62,166 bases of DNA, from NCBI RefSeq assembly GCF_001263355.1, contig NZ_LGYO01000013.1:1-62166 (forward strand), in the 5' to 3' direction. Position numbers and translations under genes: made by a program. This document shows, one piece after another, positions 33,686-42,478 of the stretch (position 1 is the first letter of the stretch; each line of letters opens with the position of its first letter). The DNA comes from Acetobacterium bakii (GTDB taxonomy: Bacteria > Bacillota > Clostridia > Eubacteriales > Eubacteriaceae). The notes under the pieces are model-generated. The model had not been told where the DNA came from and made no database searches. It was given only the letters and a program-made list of their open reading frames with translations.

Positions 33686-33702
33686 TGTTTCCCGAGGAAA
33701 CA
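33686..33702. repeat. 17-bp palindrome copy 13 (CGA centre)
   Basis: TGTTTCCCGAGGAAACA, 3 nt after a tagged stop; first of three in a 38-39-nt ladder. Confidence 0.95.
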
Positions 33703-33723
33703 AAATGTCTAAAAGTTAAAACC

Positions 33724-33740
33724 TGTTTCCCGAGGAAACA
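33724..33740. repeat. 17-bp palindrome copy 14 (CGA centre)
   Basis: TGTTTCCCGAGGAAACA, 38 nt after copy 13. Confidence 0.95.
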
Positions 33741-33762
33741 AAATGATAGAAAGTCAAAAATC

Positions 33763-33779
33763 TGTTTCCTCGGGAAACA
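33763..33779. repeat. 17-bp palindrome copy 15 (TCG centre)
   Basis: TGTTTCCTCGGGAAACA, 39 nt after copy 14 and inverted relative to it; 27 nt before the next gene. Confidence 0.95.
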
Positions 33780-33806
33780 GAAACTAAATTAAGAACAGGA
33801 GTCGAA

Positions 33807-34553
33807 ATGGATAAAATCATACCAATTATCATTTGCTGTGTGGGTGTTATCGCACTGATTATCATGAATGTCTGGAATAAAAAACATAAAAAGGTTCAAT
33901 TTCAGGGAAAAAAGAAGGAACCGGAACACAACAGTGTCCATGATTTTATTAATGTCAAGGATATCAGGGGAAACTTCCTGTATACCAAAGACAATAAAAT
34001 TTGCGCCTATTACCGGGTCGATGCCATTGCATTGGATCTACTGTCACTCAACGAAAAACGCATTCTGTGTCGCCAGTTATGTGCCCAAATGGCAGCAGAA
34101 TCAGCATGGCGATTTCTTTCGGTGGAACGACCGGTCGATATTTTTCCATTAGTAGAAGAATACTCCCGGATCTGGACACAAACCACCGAGCCGGTGGTAA
34201 AAGATATTCTCGGAAAGGAAATGCTGGAAATGCATCACTTTGCCGAGTCCGGTGAAATCGTCCAACGTCAGTTTTATTTCATTGTATGGGAAAATTATGA
34301 ATCGGGGATTGAACGGGATTTTCTCAAGCGGGTCACCGACATTGAAAGCCGGCTGGCCAGCGGACACATCACCGGTGAAATTTTAAAGCAGCAGGAAATT
34401 GTCAGACTATGCAATCTCATCAATAATCCGGCCTACTGTCATTTGGAAGATATGGAATACGGCACCCAGATTACCACAATTATGGATTTATATAAAAACT
34501 CCCATGAAAGTCAATTTATCGACAATGAAGAAAAGGAGGTCGCATATGCGTAA
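33807..34553 (+). CDS. Membrane-anchored T4SS protein preceding VirB4
   Basis: 248 residues. An N-terminal membrane helix (about 4-22) and basic stop-transfer segment are followed by a cytoplasmic domain (VKDIRGNFLYTKDNKICAYYRVDAI) that resembles the N-terminal part of VirB4/TraC-type proteins without ATPase motifs. It overlaps virB4 by 8 nt. Likely a structural partner of VirB4 in the channel base. Ribosome site ACAGGAGTCG. Confidence 0.65.
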   Translation: MDKIIPIIICCVGVIALIIMNVWNKKHKKVQFQGKKKEPEHNSVHDFINVKDIRGNFLYTKDNKICAYYRVDAIALDLLSLNEKRILCRQLCAQMAAESAWRFLSVERPVDIFPLVEEYSRIWTQTTEPVVKDILGKEMLEMHHFAESGEIVQRQFYFIVWENYESGIERDFLKRVTDIESRLASGHITGEILKQQEIVRLCNLINNPAYCHLEDMEYGTQITTIMDLYKNSHESQFIDNEEKEVAYA

Positions 34554-36579
34554 ACATGAAAAAACAAAGGAAAGCCGCAGTGACTACAGTAAGCCGATCA
34601 AAGCGAAAGCACCGAAAAAAAGCCGGTGGTCATTCTTTGGTTTAAAAAAGGGTTCGGTTAAAGGGGCACAAACCCAAACGACGCAACGGGAACCAGCCCG
34701 GTTTGGTCGCACTAAAAAAGAAGAAATTCAGGAAAATAAATCCCTGATGAATATCATTTCTCCGGTCAATATGGAAATCAAGCCCAATGAGTTATGGATC
34801 GGTGAATACCTGGCACGCGTCTATGGGGTGATCCAATATCCGCCCCATCGGGATTACGGGTGGCTGGGGCGATTATCCAATATTCCGGGAACGGTTTTTT
34901 CCATCGAGTTTGACAAAATCGACAATGCGGATTTTATCAACGACCTGAATCGATCCGTCAATCAGCACCGGGAAAAAGCCTATGCGGCCAAGAACAAGGA
35001 TACTCTGGCCGAACTGAATGCGACCAAACGGGAAGAAGATTCCATCAAGATGCTCAAACAGATTGAGTTTGACCAGGAAGTGGTGGGCAATGTTGGAATC
35101 TCGGTGATGCCAATGGCCAATGACCGGGAAGTGTTCACCAAAATGTGTCACAAGGTTCAGAGTACTTTCCTGATGGAAAAAACGAAAATCCGATCATTCC
35201 CATACCTGCAGAAAGAAGGTTTTCGCAATCTCTTTCCCGCCTGCACCCAGGAAAAGGATGTCCGTCAGATTATCAAGACGGTTATGCCATTGTCCTCGGT
35301 TTTAGGAGGCTTTCCCTTTGCCAGTTGCGGATATAATGATCAGGAAGGTTTCTTATACGGTCGGGATTCCACCGGCGGGCGGGTCATCCTCAATCTCTGG
35401 AAACGTGGTAAGGATCGAACCAATTCCAGTGTGGTTGTGTTAGGTGATGTGGGCTCTGGAAAATCCACGGTGATTAAAAATATGGCCCTGATGGAATATG
35501 CCATGGGAACCCGGATTATCTTCATTGATCCGGAACGGGAATATCAGGATCTGTGCCGAAATCTCGGTGGCGACTGGATCAATGCCGGCGGGGACGGGAA
35601 ACACTTAATCAATCCCCTTCAGATTCTGCCCCTGGAAGAAGATATGTATCAGGAAAAGGACAATGAGAAAGAACGTGATCTGGAAATGGTCAATGACGCC
35701 CCGAAAGACAAAAGAAAGTTCGGCGCCATGGCCCTGCATTTAAAGACGCTGGACGTCTTTTTTAATTTGTATTTTAAGGATATTACCGACATCCAAAAAG
35801 CCCTGTTAAAGGATGCCGTTATCACCCTGTATAACCGTTTTAATATTTTCTGGGATACGGATGTGACCACCCTAAAGAACACTGCTTTTCCAACCTTTAA
35901 GGAGTTGTATGAACTGCTCATGGAGAAGGAAGCAAGTGAATACGAGAAAGGTGCCAGTGAGAAAGCCTATATGGATTATCGTGATCTGGCCATCATTTTT
36001 AAAGATCTGGCCATTGGCGGTGATTCCTTTCTCTGGTCTGGGTACACCAGCTTACGATCGGATGCCCGATGTGTGTGTCTGGATACCTTTGATCTGAATA
36101 ATTCATCCGATACCATCAAGTCCACCCAGTACTTTAATCTATTATCCTGGGCATGGCAGGAAATGAGCCGGGATCGCCATGAACGGATTCTTTTAGTATG
36201 TGACGAATCCTACTTAATGATTGATGAACGGGTGCCACAAAGCCTGGTATTCCTCAGGAACGCTATGAAACGCTGTCGTAAATATGAAGCCGGGATTATG
36301 ATCATTTCCCATGCCGTGGAGGATTTTCTAAATCCCAGTATCAAAATGTACGGCCAGGCGCTGTTGGATCAACCCTGCTATAAAATCATGCTGGGAACCA
36401 CCGGACAAAACCTTCATGACTTAAAGAAGCTTTACAATTTAACCGAAGCGGAACAGGAAGTCTTAACCGCCAAACTTCGGGGGAAGGGGCTTTTTATCAT
36501 TGGTCGGGATCGTATCAGCATGTCCTTTGATGTGGCAGATTATAAATTCAAATACTTTGGTGACCGGGGCGGACGTTAG
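34546..36579 (+). CDS. virB4: VirB4/TraE-type conjugation ATPase
   Basis: 677 residues. The start is set at ATG 34546 because AAAGGAGGTC lies just upstream, although the frame is open further. Walker A LGDVGSGKSTVIKN is at about 299-312 and LLVCDESYLMID (Walker B) at about 548-559; FIDPEREYQDLC and GIMIISHAVEDFLNP are typical VirB4 segments. It energises assembly of the transfer channel and works with PrgI. The basic N-terminal 60 residues are low-complexity. Confidence 0.93.
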   Translation: MRKHEKTKESRSDYSKPIKAKAPKKSRWSFFGLKKGSVKGAQTQTTQREPARFGRTKKEEIQENKSLMNIISPVNMEIKPNELWIGEYLARVYGVIQYPPHRDYGWLGRLSNIPGTVFSIEFDKIDNADFINDLNRSVNQHREKAYAAKNKDTLAELNATKREEDSIKMLKQIEFDQEVVGNVGISVMPMANDREVFTKMCHKVQSTFLMEKTKIRSFPYLQKEGFRNLFPACTQEKDVRQIIKTVMPLSSVLGGFPFASCGYNDQEGFLYGRDSTGGRVILNLWKRGKDRTNSSVVVLGDVGSGKSTVIKNMALMEYAMGTRIIFIDPEREYQDLCRNLGGDWINAGGDGKHLINPLQILPLEEDMYQEKDNEKERDLEMVNDAPKDKRKFGAMALHLKTLDVFFNLYFKDITDIQKALLKDAVITLYNRFNIFWDTDVTTLKNTAFPTFKELYELLMEKEASEYEKGASEKAYMDYRDLAIIFKDLAIGGDSFLWSGYTSLRSDARCVCLDTFDLNNSSDTIKSTQYFNLLSWAWQEMSRDRHERILLVCDESYLMIDERVPQSLVFLRNAMKRCRKYEAGIMIISHAVEDFLNPSIKMYGQALLDQPCYKIMLGTTGQNLHDLKKLYNLTEAEQEVLTAKLRGKGLFIIGRDRISMSFDVADYKFKYFGDRGGR

Positions 36580-36581
36580 TC

Positions 36582-37640
36582 ATGGCGGTACCAGTACTTG
36601 TAAAAGCAGCTGCCGCGGTAGCTACGGACAAGAATTTAAGAAACATCGCCCTGGGCGTGATCGCCGGCTTATTGGGATTGATTTTCGGTTTAATCTTAAC
36701 ACTAGTCTATATCCTGACCACCCCGATTACGATGCTCAGCAGCATCATTACCAATCCGGAGATACTAGCGGAGGTGCTTTCGTTAAAGTCAGAATATCAG
36801 TATTTACTGCCCGGCAAAGCCAATGGCAGCGGACAGTATGCATGGCCGCTTGATGCCCAATACAAGCTTGATCGCTCCGATGAAACCAACTTGTTTGGCG
36901 AACGGGTACATCCTATTTACGGTGATATACGGATGCATACCGGAATTGATATACAGGCCCCCAACGGATCAAATATCTATGCCATCGGAGATGGAATGGT
37001 GGTTTTTGCCGGAATGAATGGGGGATGGGGGAACACCATCATTCTTGATGTGGGCAAGACCAAGGATGGCAAGACAATCACGGCTCACTATTGTCATTTA
37101 ACAACCGGATCATGGTCGCTAAATGCCGGCGATGCAGTAAAGCGGGGCCAGCAACTGGCCTTGACCGGCGCGACGGGCAGTACCCAGGGTGGCCATATTC
37201 ACTTTGAGATTAAAGCCGATGGTCAATATGTTGATCCGATGCTCTATATCAGTGATAGTGATGCAGCCGCATCCGGAGAAATTGACCTCGGTCAAGCACA
37301 ACAAGTGAATGCCCAAATAACCGCTTATTGTGATTATGGTACAACCTCGTCTGGAACCACAACCGCGGCTAACCGAACGGTAGCGGGTTATCCCAGTCTG
37401 GAGGCCGGCACCCGGATTTATATCGCCCTTCGTGCAGATCAGCCAAATGGCGGTGTTTATGTGGTTGAAGACCGTGGCGGAGCAGTGGACGAAGAACGGA
37501 AAGTCATTGATATGTGGCTGCCGACCGAAGCAGAATGTCTCTCATGGGGACGGCAATATTTGCCGATTTATATTATACAGGAGGATAGCGCCACTAAAAA
37601 GCAACGGATTGTTGACTTAGGGGGCTATGATTACCGATAA
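36582..37640 (+). CDS. M23 peptidase plus 3D-domain cell-wall hydrolase
   Basis: 352 residues. A membrane anchor (about 22-48) precedes an M23/LytM metallopeptidase with HTGID (about 119-123), HYCHL and HIHFEI (about 205-210) as zinc ligands. The C-terminal part holds TAYCDYGTTSSGTTTAANRTVA and VVEDRGGA...KVIDMWL, the aspartate-rich 3D (MltA-like) domain. It is thus a two-enzyme wall remodeller opening peptidoglycan for the channel, the VirB1-like role. It follows virB4 after 2 nt. Confidence 0.88.
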   Translation: MAVPVLVKAAAAVATDKNLRNIALGVIAGLLGLIFGLILTLVYILTTPITMLSSIITNPEILAEVLSLKSEYQYLLPGKANGSGQYAWPLDAQYKLDRSDETNLFGERVHPIYGDIRMHTGIDIQAPNGSNIYAIGDGMVVFAGMNGGWGNTIILDVGKTKDGKTITAHYCHLTTGSWSLNAGDAVKRGQQLALTGATGSTQGGHIHFEIKADGQYVDPMLYISDSDAAASGEIDLGQAQQVNAQITAYCDYGTTSSGTTTAANRTVAGYPSLEAGTRIYIALRADQPNGGVYVVEDRGGAVDEERKVIDMWLPTEAECLSWGRQYLPIYIIQEDSATKKQRIVDLGGYDYR

Positions 37641-37665
37641 ATTTCTAAATTTGAAAGGGAAAAAA

Positions 37666-38598
37666 ATGAAAAAAGTTGAAACGAACAAGACAAAGGAAGC
37701 GAAAAGCTTCAGGGATGATATGCTTAAATTGATGCAAACCCTTAATGGGGTGGATGATGAGAATCTGTCTCAGGAGGGGGCGGAAACACTCCAACAGGGG
37801 ATTGAAGAATTTGCTTCGCAATTTATCTATTTCAGAGAATCCTATACCCAAAAAAGTTCGCACATTCGCCGCATCTCAGCACTGATGGAGGATATCCGGG
37901 AAGTGGTTGGAGATTGTAAAGAAAAATACGAAGTCACGGAAAATGTCGAGGAAGCAAACAGTATTCTTTATGAAGCGGTTAATGGTGTGGTTGGCAAGCT
38001 AAGTGACGTGGAAGGCAACCTGGAGGAAGCCGAACAGGAAGAACTGGAGTTTAAACGAATCGAGAGCATCGAGCGGATTTTCATGGAAGCAAACATCAGT
38101 GTCCAGGCTACCGAAATCGTTGTGAAAAAAGTCGGTGAACAGATCAAAGAACACATGGAAAACTTCCGGGAAGTCATGGAAAACATGGATCTTCAATTAG
38201 CAGTTTTTGAGAAAAACGCCGTCGAGATCAAAGAACAGTGCGACAAGATATTGGGCACCGGGGAAATGTGGGCAGGAGCGTTTAAAGAATGGAAGCAGGT
38301 TTCCCATAAACAGGTGGAAGACGCATTCAAAGAGCTGGCAGAACTGGTCAAGGAAGCGAAGAAAGAAATGATCGTGGATCGGGATAAGGAATTAAAAGCG
38401 ATCACGGATAAGTATGAGGAAGCCATCACCCAGATAACGGCGAAAACAGACAGTTTGCTGGGGAACATGAATGCCCTGGTCGAGAAGACCCATTCCTTAT
38501 TATCCGCCGAAGGCTTTAAACAAGTGATGCTTTATATGGGTTGTGGCTTTTCAGTTATTAATTTTGTGCTGCTAATTGTATTCATCTTTACTAAATAG
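37666..38598 (+). CDS. Coiled-coil protein with C-terminal membrane anchor
   Basis: 310 residues from ATG 37666 after GAAAGGG. Almost entirely helical, acidic and coiled-coil, ending in one hydrophobic helix (about 287-308, YMGCGFSVINFVLLIVFIFT). The layout is that of a tail-anchored cytoplasmic tether. Given the neighbours it may scaffold the T4SS at the membrane. No family recognised. It has no shared tail. Confidence 0.7.
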   Translation: MKKVETNKTKEAKSFRDDMLKLMQTLNGVDDENLSQEGAETLQQGIEEFASQFIYFRESYTQKSSHIRRISALMEDIREVVGDCKEKYEVTENVEEANSILYEAVNGVVGKLSDVEGNLEEAEQEELEFKRIESIERIFMEANISVQATEIVVKKVGEQIKEHMENFREVMENMDLQLAVFEKNAVEIKEQCDKILGTGEMWAGAFKEWKQVSHKQVEDAFKELAELVKEAKKEMIVDRDKELKAITDKYEEAITQITAKTDSLLGNMNALVEKTHSLLSAEGFKQVMLYMGCGFSVINFVLLIVFIFTK

Positions 38599-38610
38599 GA
38601 GGAAGAAAAA

Positions 38611-39699
38611 ATGTTAATTTACGTAACCAGTACTCAAAACAACGGGATTTTTGATTTTCTTAATACCAAAGCCACCGGAATGCCCATAAAGAAATTCATC
38701 GGGGACTATGAATTATCCGCTTTCGTGGACAATGATCTCAGTAAGTTTCCCAGTTATCGTTATCTGGCAGTGGATCTCGAATGCATCATGGATATGCCGG
38801 AAGGCCTATTCAAGGCCGTTGAAGCCATCAATGACTGGTTTGAACTCCGGTTGATTATCTTTGCCAGAGAAATTAAACCGGAACTCAAACAGGAGCTGAT
38901 TAACCGGGAAGTCTATAATATCATCACCGGCGATCCCCGGGAATATGAAGAATTGATTAAAAAAGCAGTCAGCCGAAATGGTATTACCTATCAAGATCAT
39001 CTCTTAAAAGATGAAATTCACGATGTCGTCGCCATTGAACAGCCACCGATTGCAGAAGTCATCCGCAAACCTAGCATGGAAGAAACCATTACGATCGACG
39101 AACTACCATTACAAGAAGTAATAAATGAGGAGGGTGAGCGTGTCGAACGCTTTATCTGTGTGGCTGGATCGCAACGCCGAACCGGAACCACGACCACGGC
39201 CATTCAATTAGCCAACTATTTAGCCAACCAGGGGAAAATGGTCGCGTACATCGAAGTAAATGATCATCATCACCTAAAATCAATTATTGAAGCATACCGG
39301 ATGAAGAAGGAGGAAATCGAAGATGGGGAGTGGTATCAAACCAAAGGGGTTGACTATTTTTATCAGGATGGAACACTGATGAAAACATACGACTATATCA
39401 TTGGTGATATTGGCGTATTAAGCGAGGATGTGATTGATGTTTTTGAAACTGGGGATATAAAAATCCTTTGTGGCGCCGGAAAGTGTTTTGAACGTAACGC
39501 ATTGAATGCAGTCCTGGAATTGAATCGCGACCACTCAATTGAGGATGCGAATCTGATCTTAAACTTTATCGCACCGGAAGAACAGATGATTTTAAATGGT
39601 TTCTTCCCAGCGGCTCAGTTTACCGGTTATACCCCGAATCTTATGGGGTGGAGTGTGAATAAGGAATTGTTTAAATCGTTATTGAAAATAAATGAATAA
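38611..39699 (+). CDS. ParA/TadZ-like ATPase with degenerate P-loop
   Basis: 362 residues. The N-terminal 120 residues resemble a receiver-like or atypical domain; the second half has AGSQRRTGTTTTAIQLANYLANQGKMVAYIEV (about 186-217), the deviant Walker A of CpaE/TadZ/MinD proteins, with Arg-Arg-Thr-Gly-Thr in the loop, and DYIIGDIGV as Walker B-like. It may localise the T4SS as TadZ localises pili. Its own downstream gene (44709) has been separated from it by the transposon. Confidence 0.75.
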   Translation: MLIYVTSTQNNGIFDFLNTKATGMPIKKFIGDYELSAFVDNDLSKFPSYRYLAVDLECIMDMPEGLFKAVEAINDWFELRLIIFAREIKPELKQELINREVYNIITGDPREYEELIKKAVSRNGITYQDHLLKDEIHDVVAIEQPPIAEVIRKPSMEETITIDELPLQEVINEEGERVERFICVAGSQRRTGTTTTAIQLANYLANQGKMVAYIEVNDHHHLKSIIEAYRMKKEEIEDGEWYQTKGVDYFYQDGTLMKTYDYIIGDIGVLSEDVIDVFETGDIKILCGAGKCFERNALNAVLELNRDHSIEDANLILNFIAPEEQMILNGFFPAAQFTGYTPNLMGWSVNKELFKSLLKINE

Positions 39700-39715
39700 G
39701 GGGTAGAAAAAAATG

Positions 39716-39749
39716 ATATCTTTAGTGGATAGCGTATAAGATGTATATA
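39716..39749 (+). repeat. Left terminal inverted repeat
   Basis: 34 nt beginning ATATCTTTAGTGG, imperfectly matching the complement of 44671-44705. Confidence 0.85.
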
Positions 39750-39867
39750 GCTAAGTGTATCTCTAAATAGCCTTGTAAATATGCGGGCTAGAAGGTTGTG
39801 GAACTGTCTATGAAGTAAGTTGGCAAATAGCAATGAATAATTAAATATCATTCAGTAAAATAAAATA

Positions 39868-39896
39868 TTGAACATGCGTTCTTTATATGCTACAAT
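39868..39896 (+). promoter_or_regulatory. Promoter of the recombinase operon
   Basis: TTGAAC (39868-39873), 17-nt spacer, TACAAT (39891-39896), inside the transposon and 65 nt before the first recombinase start. Confidence 0.7.
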
Positions 39897-39960
39897 ATAG
39901 CTATAATAGAACGTTGTAACTAATTAGACACATGCTTAATGTAAAGGAGGTATCCGGTAC

Positions 39961-41046
39961 ATGGAACTACACGTTATAGAAGATGCCGAGAAAAAAATTG
40001 TTGTTTTACTGAATGATGAGATGCGAATTGTCAAGCCTGTGTACAACTACCTGAAATTCCAAAGGCAGAAGGATAAAGCTTTCAACACCCTTAAGGCAAA
40101 TGGAAGTGATTTGCGGACGTATTGGAAATTTCTTGCTGAAAATGGATACGAGTATGATCAAATTACGCCAAACATGATTGCTGAGTTTATTGATTATTTA
40201 AGAAAAGGCGACAGCGATATTCCATCCATTCACAAGGAAAGCTCACGGACAAACAGAACGATCAACCGAATACTCAGTACCGTTCACCGATTTTATCAGT
40301 TTGAGGCTGATATGAAGGAAATTGATAATCCAATACTGATGCGCGAGGTCAACCGACCATTCAACATGTTCAAAAGCATTCTGCATCATGCAAAATCGGA
40401 CAATAAAACAAAGCAGTCGATCTTTAAGATCAAAGAAAGTCAAAGAGCGGTAAGGCTTGTTACAGATGATGAAATGGAGCTGTTTTTAAGCCATCTGTCG
40501 AAACGCAGGGATATTCTTCTTTATAAGGTGCTCTATCTTACAGGAGCGAGGATACAGGAAGTCCTGGATCTGGAAATCGAGTCCGTTTCGGTTCCCGATC
40601 TGTCAAAGCCAGTCGGGGTTTTTCAGCAGATTAAATCAAAAGGTAAGACCAGAGATTTGTACGTTCCCATGTCACTGATCGCAGACTTGGATGATTTCAT
40701 TTTTGAGGAAAGGAATCGGATCGACACGGATCACAGTTTTATTTTCGTTTCAGAGCAGAAGAAACAGTTGGGTAAACAGCTGACCTATCGGGCAGCCTAT
40801 GACAAACTGAAAAAAGTACAGAATGAAATCGGGTTTTACTTTAACTTTCACGATCTCAGACATACCTTTTGTTCCAATCTCATTCAGTCAGGGATGGATG
40901 TCAGTGTGGCAAAGATTATTATGGGGCATGAACACATCTCAACCACCCAGAAATACACACATTTATCTGACCCGTACATTGAGGACATTCTTTCACGCTA
41001 TTGGCAACGGAGTTCGCTGATTGGAGGTGGCTTTGATGAAGAATAG
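39961..41046 (+). CDS. Tyrosine recombinase 1 (TnpA-like)
   Basis: 361 residues. Catalytic residues are visible as GARIQEVLDL (Arg), HDLRHTF (His-x-x-Arg) and MGHEHISTTQKYTH (His and nucleophile Tyr). Its length equals that of Tn554 TnpA. The N-terminal SAM-like domain is at about 20-120. It overlaps the second recombinase and should act with it for excision and integration. Ribosome site AAAGGAGGTAT. Confidence 0.93.
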   Translation: MELHVIEDAEKKIVVLLNDEMRIVKPVYNYLKFQRQKDKAFNTLKANGSDLRTYWKFLAENGYEYDQITPNMIAEFIDYLRKGDSDIPSIHKESSRTNRTINRILSTVHRFYQFEADMKEIDNPILMREVNRPFNMFKSILHHAKSDNKTKQSIFKIKESQRAVRLVTDDEMELFLSHLSKRRDILLYKVLYLTGARIQEVLDLEIESVSVPDLSKPVGVFQQIKSKGKTRDLYVPMSLIADLDDFIFEERNRIDTDHSFIFVSEQKKQLGKQLTYRAAYDKLKKVQNEIGFYFNFHDLRHTFCSNLIQSGMDVSVAKIIMGHEHISTTQKYTHLSDPYIEDILSRYWQRSSLIGGGFDEE

Positions 41047-42478
41047 CCGACCAAAAGGTGATGGATGGAACGTTGTTGATAATGATCGGGAATCACAGTA
41101 TTACCGGAAAAACTTTAAGTTTGACTTTTCCTGTATCGGCAGTGAAGAAATCAAGGATGTTGTTAAGGATTATGTCTGGCAGAATTACAGGACTGGAAAC
41201 AGTGCACTGAATAAGTTATATATCAATTTGTCCAGATTTCATCATTTCAATGCATTTGCAAACATTAGAAATATATCCAGTCTTAAAGAATTGACCAATA
41301 CAGATATCGATCACTTTGTATCGTATCTACACACGGTGATTTCCGATAGTTCAAAAAAACCATTGTCATATATCTATCAGAAAGGCGTGTTGGATGCTGT
41401 CAAATCAATCATTCACTGGTGCCAGCTTCATCAACCAGAGATGGTTCCTGAGAGAGCAATTTTTACAGGTAATGAATATACCGGCGTGAATCGGAAGCTG
41501 AAAATTGATTTTATACCCGATGAAACATTGGCAAAGATCAATGAATCTTTAAAAACGGAGGAAAATCCCTATATCAAGTACGGAATCGTCATCCTTCAAT
41601 CCACAGGAATGCGCATTGGTGACCTGCTAAAGCTCCGTATTGACTGTTTCAAGCCACATTTGATTAGCGGGTATACCATGACATGGTTCGACCATAAAAA
41701 TCGCAGAGAAAGACAACCAATGCCTGTCAGAACCGAATGTGTGCAGGCCATTGAGAAACTGATTGAAGTAACAAAGGAACTTCGTGAAGGAGTTGATGAA
41801 TCTGTTAAAGCTATGCTTTTTCTTCATAGAGTAAACAGAGGAAACCAGCACGGAAAACTGAGAGTAATTGCATCCAATACGATTTCAAGCTGGTTAAACG
41901 ATTTTATCAAACGGAACAACATCTTAGATGCCAATGGGGAACTTTACAACCTGACAGCCCATCAGTTCAGGCGCACACTGGGCACCGATATGTTCTCCAA
42001 AGGAACGAATATCAATGTCATACAGCAGGTTTTAGGCCATACCGATCCATCCGTTACGAAACGCTTTTATGCCGATGTAAAGGATAAGGAACGGGCTGAA
42101 ATCTTTAAAGGTATTGGCATTATCGGAAACATTAATCAGCTTGATGCATCAGTCTTTGACAGTGTGATCGAGATGGAATGGTTTAAGGCGAATAAGGATA
42201 AAGATGCTTGTATGAGTGATGGCTTTTGTACAAAACCCGTTGTAGATGGTCAGATATGTGACAGACTACTAAAACGGCAGAAATGCTATACATGCAGGCG
42301 TTACATCACGACACCAGAATATCTGGAAGCACACAAAAACCATCTGGCGTCATTGGAAAGACAGATTGCAGAAGGTGCAATTTACGGCGAACACTACGCA
42401 GAACATTTCAGATCTACGATTGAAGTGTTGAAAGTGATCATTGAACGATTGGAGGTATTGCAGAATGGCAAAAACTAG
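41036..42478 (+). CDS. Tyrosine recombinase 2 (TnpB-like)
   Basis: 480 residues from ATG 41036, with GGAGGTGG 7 nt upstream. Catalytic set: GMRIGDLLKL, HQFRRTL and LGHTDPSVTKRFYADV. The C-terminal extension has a cysteine-rich zinc-finger-like block (CMSDGFC...CDRLLKRQKCYTC) as in Tn554 TnpB. It overlaps both flanking recombinase genes, so the three are made together. Confidence 0.92.
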   Translation: MKNSRPKGDGWNVVDNDRESQYYRKNFKFDFSCIGSEEIKDVVKDYVWQNYRTGNSALNKLYINLSRFHHFNAFANIRNISSLKELTNTDIDHFVSYLHTVISDSSKKPLSYIYQKGVLDAVKSIIHWCQLHQPEMVPERAIFTGNEYTGVNRKLKIDFIPDETLAKINESLKTEENPYIKYGIVILQSTGMRIGDLLKLRIDCFKPHLISGYTMTWFDHKNRRERQPMPVRTECVQAIEKLIEVTKELREGVDESVKAMLFLHRVNRGNQHGKLRVIASNTISSWLNDFIKRNNILDANGELYNLTAHQFRRTLGTDMFSKGTNINVIQQVLGHTDPSVTKRFYADVKDKERAEIFKGIGIIGNINQLDASVFDSVIEMEWFKANKDKDACMSDGFCTKPVVDGQICDRLLKRQKCYTCRRYITTPEYLEAHKNHLASLERQIAEGAIYGEHYAEHFRSTIEVLKVIIERLEVLQNGKN

